NCBI RefSeq assembly: GCF_000315625.1
Contig: NW_005434667.1
Span: 611,061 to 675,060, forward strand
Source: Guillardia theta CCMP2712
Taxonomy: Eukaryota; Cryptophyceae; Pyrenomonadales; Geminigeraceae
Reading direction: 5' to 3'
DNA: 64,000 bases
The translations under genes and the position numbers were made by a program. Of this stretch, positions 48,870 to 59,632 are shown in pieces; position 1 is the stretch's first letter, and each line of letters opens with the position of its first letter. A model generated the notes under the pieces. The model did not search any database, had not been told where the DNA came from, and saw only the letters and a program-made list of their open reading frames with translations.

Positions 48870-51004
48870 ATGCATACCGCCACGCATGTGCTCAGAGCTC
48901 TCCTCCTCGGGCTCTGCCTCACCATGGCCCAGGCCAAGCTCTCCTCTCCTGCTGCAGCTGTAGTGTCTAAAGATATGCACCACCAGCCAGGAAGGATGAA
49001 TGCCCATGACCTCAGTGTGTTCGTGAAGCAAACCTTGCAAGCACAACTGAAGGGCGTGAAGAAGGTTGTGAGAGGTAGAATGACAGCAAGCCACTCCTCT
49101 CACATCCAGCACCATGCAGCCTCCCTCAGGAGCACGGGAGAGTCTGATTCCATGTCCAACATGACTGATTGTGAGAAGGCAATTACCATCGCACTCAGTA
49201 CCGAACTTGCTCATTGTATCAGTTTTCTCGATGACAACAGTACGGTAGTGCCCAATGCAACCGTCTTGGATGGAGTCTGCGCCCCTCCCAATGGTTGCTT
49301 GTCACTCCTCCACAACTTCTCGCTCCCCAACTCGATGAACGCGTCGTGTCCGGCAAACATGACTTCGGAATCGATTATGCAGACGCCCATTGCCATGGCA
49401 ATTCAACAAGCGATGTCCCTCCTATGTCTCAAGTCCAATGGCGTATACTGCACACTTCAGATGTACGAGCTGATGAGCGCATCCCAAACAGGGCAAATGG
49501 TAAGTGACCGGCATCAAGGAGCTCTGCGCTGCTTCTTGTGACGTCCCTCTATCAGGACTTCAACCTTCCGCTACTTTGCTCCTCGTCTTGTTTCAACAGC
49601 ATGATCACCATGATGATGTCAACCCCAGGTCTCGGGCAGTCTTCCGATGACAGTTCACCGCAATTATTGCAGTTGGCGTTCAGCACCATGTGTATGCAAG
49701 ACTCAAAGGGCGACTACTGTCTCTCCAAGATGATGTCAGATGATATCAATACAGCGTTCCTATGCACGGAGTGTGGAGCGAAGGTATCAATTTGAGTCCT
49801 AGCCATGTTCCGCTCAAAACTTTTCTGTCACCAGATCCTCTCCTCCCCGTTCATCCAAGAATCTTTCTCAAGCGTAATCAGCGATCCCACGGAGTTGGCT
49901 AAGTTCAACAGCATGATGAAAGCATTGTGCATGAAAGGTAATCGCTGCAGACTGGCGGTGAAACCCACCTCGGCTGATTAGTACTATGATTTGCAGATGG
50001 GACTCAGTTCTGCCTCGAAAAGCAGGATGCTTTGAATCAAATTATGGATTCGGGACCGGTATGCATTTCCAGCTCAAATTCTGGTACATGCCCCTCCGAC
50101 AACACATGCAGGGTATGCGACTGCATTTCTGATCACTCTTGTAACATTCTCTCGTGTCAGCAAGCGATATCCCAAGCCAAGACCATGGGCTGCTGCGTGG
50201 GATCGCTCCTGCAAACGGAGCCAGCGATCGAAGGCCCCGTGCTGGCCATCGCTAAGGCTTGCGGATTGACTGTCCCTTCACCATGTGTGTAACCTCAAGA
50301 TATCGGTCGGTCATACGTAGTGAGCATGAGTGACTTGCTGTCGACCAGGTCAAGCAGGTCCGCGGTTTACCTTTACAGTGGACGTGAGCAATCTCAAGAA
50401 CTCCTGGTACGCTGCAAACACTCAGCTGGTCGATACCTACGTGAGGCCCTTAAAAGCCGGCATCTTGTGTCGACATTGACGCACTCCCGATGCAGCTCAT
50501 ACAAGACCTAGCAAGCGGGCTGAGCGTCTACACCAACATGGTGCTACATCCCGATGAGCTGGGTCATGTCCCGATGACAAAGGGTGCAGGTTCAAAAGAA
50601 GTCGTCGAGCAGCACTTCGAATGGAGGAACTCAGTTTGGAATGCAGATCGACACGATCTCCAAGGATCAGGTACAGATTGTTGCGATTCGGCGGGGAAGA
50701 TGATAGGGTCTGGCAGGGCACTCTCGTGTACGACAAGCTGAAGGCTATGCAAATGAGAAGGGCCCAAGGGCTGCAGCTAACTCAATTAGCAAGCAAGCTT
50801 CCGGACACTGCGAAAGTTGACCCCTCGCTACCCTTGTCGTTGACAGTGAGGGCAGGCAGCATTGAGCAGACAGAGGTTGGAGGAGTGCCAGCGGTCCCGC
50901 AAACAACTCCTCTTACAGGCGGGAGCAGCTGCCTCACCCCTTCAATCATCCTCCACCTGCTCGGAGCCTTCATGGCATTCACTTGGGGGTTGAGGCGCGC
51001 TTAA
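48870..51004 (+). CDS. Secreted Cys-rich protein with probable GPI anchor
   Basis: Exons 48870-49499, 49556-49783 and 49835-49937 close in phase. The fourth starts at 50000 and runs to 50286, possibly with a 48-nt internal intron (50112-50160). Further exons lie at about 50350-50440, 50495-50583 and 50620-51004. An N-terminal signal peptide (VLRALLLGLCLTMAQA) is followed by several NxS/T sites and many paired Cys (CLSLLHNF, CTECGAK, CRVCDCISDHSCNILSCQQA, GCCVG). The last residues are a small-residue stretch, a hydrophobic tail and a short basic end (LHLLGAFMAFTWGLRRA), as in GPI signals. It is a likely cell-surface protein of unknown function. 3' borders are approximate. Confidence 0.65.
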
Positions 51005-52899
51005 GAGGACTCGCAGTACATCTTACACCAGTCGTCGCCAAGTTCTCGCTCTCAAGTTGGCGGGCCACTGGCTGCAGCATCACGACACACTACTGGCTGC
51101 CACGTCACGAGTCACGGCAGTCCTCGTTGTAACTTTTAACTTAAGTTTGAGCAAAGCGATTTTCCGCTTCTCTGTGACATCACGCCTGATGTGAGGGTGG
51201 AGTGGGTCTCCAGCACACAAAATCATTTGAAGCGACAAGCAAAGTTTCTTCAGAGGTGGGGTTCACCCTCTCCTTGCTGCCTGCCGCGTCAAGTCCGTCT
51301 GCCGCGCATGACGGTTCAGCACTGACTGAGCGTGTTTCACTGCTGACACCAGCGGCCAACCCGAGTTGCTAAAAGCGATGCTTGCTTCAGTCGGGGAGGC
51401 CATGAGGAAGCCTGAGCATAGCAAGGATGAAAGGGGGGATCAAGGAGGAGGACGTTGTTCTCTGTTTCATAACTTCACTCAAGGGCTGCTTATGATGTTG
51501 GCGGCAGGGAATGATGGGCAAAGACGCCGGTGGCGTCTAGAGCTGCTTTCCTTTATTGTAGGAGGGAACACGTAGCGTCTCTTCATCCCCCTGACTGGCC
51601 CGGTACACCCTATAAAACACATAAAACACAGATGTGAACACGGAGTACTGTTACCACCATATGATTCGTGCAGGCACATTGAATGATTGGAGCAACCATC
51701 TCGTCTTCATAGTGTGGAGAATCTGTGGTCACTGATTGGCCATCTGAACAAGAAGGATTTCTTGTGAAAATTCAATCAGGCTTGCTGTACAGTGTTATGT
51801 AAAACAGTTGACCCTGACCTGCCCTTTGTGCACGAGCATTCGAAAAAACGAATTGTCCTTAGCCAACTGCATGAACGGGACACTTTCAACGTACGGAATG
51901 GATCAGATAATGACGGGGAAGCTGAAAACTGTACACATAAGAACAAGAAAAGACGAATATATTCTAAATCAGCACAATGCGATGGAGGGCTCAGAGGTAA
52001 CATGCCCGGGTTTCGGGGATTGCGTGACATTGCTGGTTGCAAGTCGAGAAAAAGGAATTCATTGATATCATGAGAGAGAAATCACAGCTTACTGGCGCGG
52101 CGGCGGTGTGTACTAGGGGCCCGGGCGCTCTGGTGCCGTGCCCCGACCGCCCGGGCCCTGTTCGACGGTCAAGTTATATGATCGGACTGCCTACCAGTGT
52201 TGAAGTTGTCTTCAGTGTTGTTGACTTGTGCCACTGCTCTCGTGTCGTTGCTATCAGCAGTAAATGCAGCAGTACAAAAATCACGCAGTTGTGTATATCT
52301 GTTTGTTGCAGTCCAGTCGACAGAGACATTCTATACCGTCCGTTTCTTGCTCAGCGGCTTCTGCTGGCACGGTCGTCAGTCTGCCCGGGGCCCTTACTAG
52401 CCTTGGCACGGTCTCGTGATATCAATGAGTGCTGCACCGAATATTCTTTCTCGATACCAAAGAGACCGTGGCTTTCATGTGTGAGCATGGTCACTGAACT
52501 TCCAATGCTGCCAGGCTTGCATCCACTACTGTCACGGTTTGCTGGTACTCTCAGAACGTTTATTAACGACAACAAAAATCCAAATCTTTGACATGTTGAC
52601 AGCTATCGTGCACTGCACCATCAATTTTTATCGGTTGGCGTATGGCAACGACACATCTCTTCTAACAGTGACACGTCGCGCAGAAAAAGGCCAAAAAATA
52701 TCCTAGAAATAGTTGTTTTTTCAACACTTTGCAACCACAGTGAACCCCGTCGTTTGTAAGTCGAAATTACTTAAAGTTTTTGTGTGTTCTTTCGATGACT
52801 AAGATTTTCCTTTCTTGTGCTGCAGAATAAACATGTAGACCAACCAGATGGCTAGGAATGTGAATAGATAAGCGTTTTCACCTGTTTGTCGTCTTTTTG
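51005..52899. other. Repeat-bearing intergenic region
   Basis: No gene. A diverged copy of the dispersed repeat is at 51131-51155, and the relic described in the next entry at 51376-51480. A GC-rich block lies at 52110-52165. Open frames at 51792-52073 and 52037-52591 have no ATG context, signal or family features that I trust. Confidence 0.5.
51376..51480 (+). pseudogene. Relic of the orphan family at 55.8 kb
   Basis: Reads GCGATGCTTGCTTCAGTC, then after a gap GGGGGGATCAAGGAGGAGGA, the same two signatures as in the gene at 55809-56926 (AILTSVW and GGIKVEDIV) and the relic at 55215. The remainder of the gene is absent and frames are broken. Confidence 0.6.
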
Positions 52900-53571
52900 T
52901 CATGCATGATGAGCAGACCATACGCGCTGTTCGACTGGGAGGGTGAAAGTAAGCTCTCCTGTCTGCTGAACCCCATTCATCTCAGTGTCATCACTCGGTT
53001 TAGGGAGACGGATGACAGGGCGTCCCAGTGGAAGGATGTGTCGTCGTGCAGTTCCATTCACAAGACTTGCAGTTGCGATGTACCATGCAGTTGATGCACA
53101 TACGATTCCACAGTAGCCTCCAGCTTTGGCAAGACTGGTATTGTTTGTGAAATTCGCGGCGATGTCGAGTATCAACGTCACTTCCAGAAGAGCGAAGAGT
53201 AGAAACAGGGCGGCGTTTGTAAACATGCTTGCCACGAGAGCGTAAGAGTTGAAGATGAGGAAAGCGACAAGGAAGTATGCAAGTTGAGTAGAGAAGAGCG
53301 GAGTGGCTCCATACACGTTGACCATGACGAACAGACTCATCCAGAAAGCACCATAGGATGAGAAAGCGGTTGCACCAAACACGTTCCCGTTTGCGAATTC
53401 CCACATTCCGGCTAGAAGCTGGGCAAAGCCGCCGTAGAAAGCAGCTGCACCAAGAAATGTTTGGAAGGGAATCCAACCGGCATTGAAGCCACTCAGGAGA
53501 AACGTCGTGACGGCAAAGCCGGAGAGCCCGAGCGGAGCTGGATCAGCAGGTTTCCAATGCTGCGCTGCCAT
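52900..53571 (-). CDS. GPR1/FUN34/YaaH (SatP/Ato) acetate transporter
   Basis: Single-exon frame of 223 aa from the ATG at 53571. The N-terminal signature reads DPAPLGLSGFAVTTFLLS (usually NPAPLGL). Six hydrophobic helices follow (for example AAFYGGFAQLLAGMWEFANG and YALVASMFTNAALFLLFALL). The family carries acetate or succinate, usually with protons, across the plasma membrane. The change of Asn to Asp at the first signature position is notable. It lacks introns, unlike most neighbours, and about 30 extra polar residues form the C-terminus. A bacterial or fungal origin is possible but unproven. Confidence 0.88.
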   Translation of the reverse strand: MAAQHWKPADPAPLGLSGFAVTTFLLSGFNAGWIPFQTFLGAAAFYGGFAQLLAGMWEFANGNVFGATAFSSYGAFWMSLFVMVNVYGATPLFSTQLAYFLVAFLIFNSYALVASMFTNAALFLLFALLEVTLILDIAANFTNNTSLAKAGGYCGIVCASTAWYIATASLVNGTARRHILPLGRPVIRLPKPSDDTEMNGVQQTGELTFTLPVEQRVWSAHHA

Positions 53572-54640
53572 TGTTTGAATGTGTTGGTTGGTCAGTTGGA
53601 TAATGAGATGTAGTACTAAAGTCCCAAGGGTTTATCAGTGAGGGTGGGGGTAGGTACTCCGCTCCATGGCTATCTGGGGGGAAACCAGGGGTACTACTCG
53701 TTCAATTTCAGGAAATTGAACCATGTGACCTGAAGATAAGTTATGGACTTACGCCTCTTTATATACCCCTAGCGGACCCTGATTTTGTCTCTAGAAGTAC
53801 CCCGTACTGCATACAACAATAACGACTTTTATAATAATTGGAGATCTTTTATATTGGTTTTCGCTGCCTCCTCCGTTTTCTAGTATCTTGTTGAGGCGGG
53901 TTTGTTGGATTCCGGTTTGCCTGATGTGTAGTCGGGCGGAAAAGGAAGCCCGAATGGATAGCACCCATCGCGAGGGGTGAGGGGAGGAGAGGAGGGGAAG
54001 GGAGGGGGAGAGGACGGGAGAGGAGAGGAAGTGCGGAATCAGATGAAAAGGAATGAGAGAATCGTAGGTCACCTAGCATAGAATAGCTGGTTTAACATAT
54101 GGAATACGTTGAGGATTTAAAAATATGGTCATTGGTGTCTCCTTAACCTCTTAGTTGCTTTTATGTCCCCCGCACACGTGCTTCACAGACACAGCAAAAT
54201 AGTCAGATGCTCACATAGACTTACCTGCTTCAGCTCTTTCATTCTTGCAAATAGAAACGATTTGATCAACCGGTTAAGAAAGTTGTTCGTCCAACTTGTG
54301 TAGAGGGTTACCAGAATCCTTCTTCCAACGAAGGCAAGGTGCTTGCTCCTCAGTTGATACGTGTACAATTAGACCAGTGCTAAGAAAACGGTGGGGCAGA
54401 TACCAACAACACCAACGAGGGGAAGAAAGGTCACCAAGAGTAATCTTGAGGTTTGTAGAATATGGTGCCTGGTGTCAAACCAGGAGCATTTTGAGGCAGA
54501 GTTCGATGAGCTGCCAGCAAGATAGATATCCTTTCTTGAAGATATATTTCTTGTCACGTACTTGACGAGAGCGTTCTGCGACTTACAGCTGATCTTAGGA
54601 TCACTGTTTATTAAGCACACACACTCATCAGATCAGCACC
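53572..54640. other. Intergenic region
   Basis: A short G-tract island lies at 53640-53700 and a GA-rich block at 53975-54035. No coding exon recognised. Minus-strand frames at 53791-54079 are low complexity. Confidence 0.45.
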
Positions 54641-54898
54641 ATGCTCTCTGGCAGCTATCTTGCATCGTGGACACCAAAGCACACACGAGCTTCACTGGGG
54701 GACGAACACATTGTGTACATCGACGGTCAGCAACGTTCGTTCAACGAGTCCCTTGGAAGTTTCACAGAAAGCTTGAAAGATCGAGTTCTCGCGTTCACAT
54801 CCAAAAGCCAAGAGGATGAGTGGCTGCTGATTCCCTTTTCCATCACATCACGATTGAGAGACTTGGAGGCAGCATGGATGAATAATGACAAAGATTGA
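54641..54898 (+). CDS. Small hypothetical protein
   Basis: An ATG frame of 85 aa (MLSGSYLASWTPKHTRASLG) with normal protein composition: a beta-like start (EHIVYIDGQQRSF), helix (SLKDRVLAFTSKSQ) and an acidic end. No domain recognised and no signal peptide. The gene call rests on the frame alone. Confidence 0.45.
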   Translation: MLSGSYLASWTPKHTRASLGDEHIVYIDGQQRSFNESLGSFTESLKDRVLAFTSKSQEDEWLLIPFSITSRLRDLEAAWMNNDKD

Positions 54899-55808
54899 AG
54901 CCGCCTTCATCATCTTAAGAGCACCATCTTCATCCCTACCCTAGTCCTTCTCTTAGCCCATACAGGGATCAGCCTTTTTTCTCTACATGGGTCTGTTCTC
55001 TCCTCATGTTGTATTCCACTTTCATCAAGCAACGCTAGCAGACTTCATTCACAGCACTGCACCACCCTGGGTCTACCACGTCCAAAGCAGAGGAGTCAGT
55101 AGGGGCGTCAGAGCTGCTAGTGGTGCACGGGGCTTGGGGACACGGTGCAGAATAGGCGGAGAAGTTAGATTGGAAGGAGTCCATCGTATGCAGGAATTAC
55201 GGGGGGAACATGTCGTGTCGTCAGAGGAGTTTCCTAGAAGGGGCGATGCTTGCTTCAGTCTGGTGGAAGGACGGATCAAGGAGGAGGACATCGTGCTGTG
55301 TGTCGTATCGATAGACGATACGCAGGCTAGAAGCTGGAGGACATCGATATATAACACAACACGAGCATACATGATTTTGGCTGGGGAAAGTGGCCGAGTC
55401 GCTTTACTAGGCTACAAGGAAAGACGTCAGTAACCTTTACCCCCAGCGGGGATTCCCGACTGTGTACTCCGCTCCGAAACATTCTACCTTAGAGGAACCG
55501 AGACCACCCCTGGTAACAAGCTGATTGCACCCCATCCTCCATGGTCATTGCGGGGTTTTCCGTCTAAAAAGAAGGCGAGGAGTTCCAGGGCTTGTAAAAT
55601 GGAACTGAGCAGGCCATCGGGTCACAGAATACCGAAAAAAAAAAAGCGAGCACTACCCCTTCCAACACCGCACCTCACCCCACCCCCGACTATAACTATT
55701 GTAAGCCGTCGGGCTATTCCGCTTTAAAATATATTAAAAAGCACGGGGATCCCCGACAGCGAACTTTAAAAAGAAACCAACCAGGAGACGACTCTAGTTC
55801 AGCGTGCC
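54899..55808. other. Intergenic region with relic and C-tract island
   Basis: Holds the family relic at 55080-55330 and a C-tract island at about 55430-55690, including an A11 run near 55634. No intact gene. Confidence 0.5.
55080..55330 (+). pseudogene. Relic of the adjacent orphan family
   Basis: The strand at 55215-55315 repeats the C-terminal signatures of the gene at 55809-56926: TCAGAGGAGTTTCCTAGAAG, GCTTGCTTCAGTCTGG, and GGATCAAGGAGGAGGACATC ending with a copy of the TCGATAGACGAT segment. The gene's region between these signatures (about 100 nt) is missing here. The upstream part is poorly related. Confidence 0.6.
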
Positions 55809-56926
55809 ATGGTTCGCCCTGCAGCCTCCTGGGAGAACAAGCGCATCGCCCTCGCCTTCGCTCACATGGTGCTCCCCTCCTCCCTCCCTTACATCCCTAG
55901 ACTAACCTCCTTCCTCTCCAGGTCACCTCCCCCGCTCCCTTCTCCGGCCCTGCCCGCCAGTCCGTCTGCCGCACAGGACGGTTCAGCGTGTACGACGCGC
56001 TGAGCGCCTGCTGCCCGATGTCGGTGATCAACAACGACCCATACGACGGCAAATACGGGCTGCGGGCGATCGAGTTCTACAAGGTAGTAGAGAGCAACGG
56101 CTTCGTCAAGGTCCGGCACCAGCGGCCGAGGGGCAAGAGCGAGCTGTCCTCGTCGTCGGGGTCGTGGGAGGCTTGCACAGAGGAGGTCCGGTACGTGTAC
56201 GCGGGGAGGCGCTGGAGAGACCCCAGCAGCGAGGAGGACATGCAGAGCCTGAGGGGGGCGTGGGAGGAGCTGGCGGGGAGCTCGACCATCTTCGCGACGC
56301 AGTGTCCATGGGAGCGGGTGGTGAGGGTGTGCGAGGAGTACAGGAGGGGATGGGCGGAGTACCAGGCGGGGCTGTTGCGGCCGCTGCCGGGCTTGACGAG
56401 GAGGCCGGGAGAGGAGGCGAAAGGAGGAGGGAAGCGACGGCGACTGGACGAGGCCGGGCGGAGCTCGCCGGGTTCTAGCACGCCTGAGGAGGCGGCGGGG
56501 TCAAGATGGGAAGCGGGAGAAGAAGACTTGGAGGAGGACGGGTGGCACGGGGATGTACTGGATTCAAGTCCGGACCCTCAGATGGACGGGGGGGAAGTGC
56601 CGCAGTGGAAGGAGCCAGCAAATGCGGGAGACTTTGCCTGGTCATCGGCTACTACGGGGGACATGAGCTTGCCGTCATCGGAGGAGTTTCTACAAGGAGC
56701 AATTCTTACTTCAGTCTGGGAGACCGAGGGTACCTTGGGCGTGGGGGATGATGAGCACAGCAAGGTGGAGCTTCATGGGAGGTGGGCGCGGCGGGGGGAC
56801 AGGGACTGCGAGGGGGGCGAGTCAGAGTCGAGAGAGCTTCAGGACAGCCTTGAAAGGTGGATGGAGGGAGGAATCAAGGTGGAGGACATCGTGTCATGTT
56901 TCCTATCGATGGATGAGATCATGTAG
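55809..56926 (+). CDS. Orphan protein, founder of local family
   Basis: Exons 55809-55868 and 55922-56926 join in phase 0 through a 53-nt intron (354 aa). The N-terminal 170 residues look folded (MVRPAASWENKRIALAFAHM, FSVYDALSACCPMSVINND, YGLRAIEFYKVVESNGFVKV, TEEVRYVYAGRRWRD, CPWERVVRVCEEYRRGWAEY). A nuclear-type basic cluster GGGKRRRLDE follows, then an acidic, Ser-rich region, and a C-terminal signature SSEEFLQGAILTSVW plus GGIKVEDIVSCFLSMDEIM. I do not recognise the fold. Two decayed copies of the C-terminal part lie nearby. Confidence 0.7.
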
Positions 56927-57289
56927 CCGAAAGTACTCTCTTTTTAGTGCGCCGCATCACCAACGACGCTCCTCCTCCTACCTTACCTCTCCTTGCGTGC
57001 GCAGCAAGCGTGGTGTTTGTGCGCAGTTTACCTCAAGCGAACTTAAAGACTTCTGTCCATTGAATCATTGGGGTCTTTTTTCGTCGCGTCACGTTAAAAG
57101 CTCTGTTGAATTAATTTATGCTGTTGCAATACATAGTCAAAGCGCACTGAGGGTTCGTGTGTAAAATGCCTCAAATCTTCTGCATTGTAGCCTTGTTCGA
57201 GATTTTTCCAGGACTCGGTAGGAGAAGGCTGGTTTTGAAGCGCGCTCCTTCTCCTACCAGGCAACACCTTAAATCCCAGCTAGTCCTCT
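56927..57289. promoter_or_regulatory. Intergenic region before the pseudouridine synthase gene
   Basis: 363 nt, no coding signal. It must contain the 3' end of the orphan gene and the promoter of the next gene. Confidence 0.4.
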
Positions 57290-58156
57290 ATGCGAACAAT
57301 GGTGGGCGGCCGCTTCGCAATGGCAGGGCTGTTGGTGATGGCAGGGGCACTACGATGCTGCTGTTTCCAGGTGCTGGTGCAAGGTGGGGGGACGCTTGTC
57401 GTTCAAAAACCGGCGGGTCTGGCAGCTGAGAAGAGGATAAGCTCCCCTTCAGACTCGATGATTGAGATCGTGCGCAGGTCCCACGAGGCCCCGCAGGCTC
57501 AGCTGCCTCATAGGTTGGACAAGATGACAGGAGGCGTTCTTGTCGTAGCCCTTACACAGCAAGCCTTGTCCTGGCACAACAAGTGCATCGAGCAGAAGGT
57601 CTGGGGGCCGAAGATATACGCAGCGCGCCTCGCAGGGGCTCGGGTGGCAGAGGGGGAGCACAAGGCTTACTTGAAGCGTGTCGGTCAGAGAGCAGTCTGT
57701 GTTCGTTCAGGGGGGAAGCCTTCGTTCTTGGACGTCTTGTATCAGGAGCCAACCCCAGGACGTGAAGGGTTGTCCACAGATGTCATCATCAGCCTTCGAA
57801 CCGGCCGGTACCACCAGATCCGAGCGATGATGGCAGACGCGGGCAACCCTGTCTTAGGTTCCCTGCCCTCGTGCTAACCTGACGAGCCTGATCTTTGACG
57901 AGCAGGGGATGTGCTCTACGGGGACAAGACAAGGGTGACGCCTCTCCTCACCCACGCGCTGTTGGGTCTACCCGTGCCGGACGATCAGGTTGGCTCGTTC
58001 CCCAAGGAACTGATGTTCGAAGGATCGGATCATACCAAGAAGCTTCTGATTCCGGCAGCTGAACTGTCTCCGCCTGATGTACAAGTGTTCAGCTCGGGCT
58101 TTATCTCCTTCCTCTCTGAATATGCCGCGAACATTCGCCGGCAAGCGCAATGCTGA
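57290..58156 (+). CDS. RluA-family pseudouridine synthase, probably organellar
   Basis: Exons 57290-57857 and 57906-58156 close in phase (272 aa). RluA signatures are present: HRLDKMTGGVLVVA with the catalytic Asp, KIYAARLAG, and RTGRYHQIRAMMADAGNPVLG joined across the intron to DVLYGD. The enzyme converts uridine to pseudouridine in rRNA or tRNA. The first 28 residues (MRTMVGGRFAMAGLLVMAGA, then RCCCF) resemble a signal peptide followed by Phe, so plastid targeting is likely. The stop lies 18 nt from the stop of the convergent gene. Confidence 0.85.
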
Positions 58157-58174
58157 GGACCTTTGGCTTTTTAT

Positions 58175-59597
58175 TTACATCCCATCCCGGTTCTTCTGCG
58201 AGGTATTACAAGTCTCGAGGGAACGCGCAGGCGGGTCCCTGGTAATCATACTGCGAGGTAGCAAGTCAGGGAGCAGGACAGTCAGGAGAGAGGCATACGG
58301 TAAGAGAGAGTGTAGCTCCTCCTGGTTGCTCTGGATCTGAAGCGCTAAGGATGAGGATGGAGGAGTAGCGAGGTGAAACAGGGACCTTTCTGCAGCAGCC
58401 GCAGCTGGATGTCCAGCGTTCCAGCCCTCTTGCTGACCTTCCGGAGGTCCAAGGAAGCAGAACCAACCTACCATGCCGTGAGGGAAGAGCGAGAAAGCAG
58501 CACAGCTACCTTGTTGTATCCTGTGTTAGTGAGGATGTGCTGGAAGGATGGAAAGGGAATCAAGAGAGGGAGAGGGAGAAGGGAATGAGGAGTCAGCTTG
58601 ACTTCTCACAAAGGGGAATGGGGCCAACCATTTCAATGCTGAGCTCTTTCATACTGGTGTTGACGGCAAACGGGAGATCTTCATGCCACTCGAGGGAGTT
58701 CGAATTCTGCACAGGCCATTCAGAGGAGCAACAGTGAGCAGGAGGATGAGACACCAAGCATGGCATCGTCTTGCGGGTCTGGAGGACACATGATTCAGCT
58801 ATTTCACAGCACGGAAAGGGGAAAGAGGACAAAAGAGGAAGGGAAGGGAAGAGGAGGAGGAGCAGAAGAAAATTGTACCTGTCCTTGTACTCTGGCGATT
58901 ACAAAGACGTTTCTGGTTGGGATCGAGATGTTTTGCACGACCATCTGCCAAGAAAGGAATAAAACAAACAAACGTCCCTCTATGATGTTGTTTACGTTCT
59001 TGATGACGAATAGCCCCATAGCGACATCGAGTTCCGCCACCATCCCTGCCATCGTCTCCTGCCCCACCCGCTCAGCTCCTCACCCCCTTTGCTGCCCAGC
59101 AGACCTCCAGCTCCTCCAGGTGAGCCTTCAGCTCGAGAATCTCCTGATTATCCTCCTGCTTACAAGGGATCATTCAGCCCTCACGCTAGCGCAAGAGCAT
59201 GAGAGACCTTCCTATCCAACTTCTCCTGCTTCTTCCCGAGCTCAGACTGCAGTAGAGGCGATCAGACGTCAGTCCCCCCCCCCCCCCCCTCCCCCTTTTC
59301 CCTCCCCTCCCCCCATCTTCCTTCAGCCTGCACCCTCCCCCCCCCCGCTCCTCTTCCCCGCCCTGCTCTCCTCATCAACCTGAATCTGCTTGAGAAGCAA
59401 GTTCTCGTCCTCAAGGATGCTGACTTGAACCTTGAGGTCTTGGATCTGCATGGAAGATCAGGTAATGCCGGGAGAGGTCGAGCCTTTCCTCTCGCCCATT
59501 GACCTCCTGCAGGTCCTTGAGGGATTCGACTTCTCGCTTGTTCCTGCAGGCATCTAATCAGATGATGGGAAGGACAGGGGGAGCGGAAGAGAGGTGA

Positions 59598-59632
<35 letters not shown>

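Noticed and set aside
51792-52073. Two overlapping frames with a Cys pair (CPLC)
   Set aside because: Neither starts with ATG in a clear context; both read the same region equally well, so coding is not supported.
52037-52591. 184-codon plus-strand frame
   Set aside because: Opens on a non-ATG codon, mixed composition, no domain, and it runs through a GC-rich block in a repeat-bearing intergenic region.
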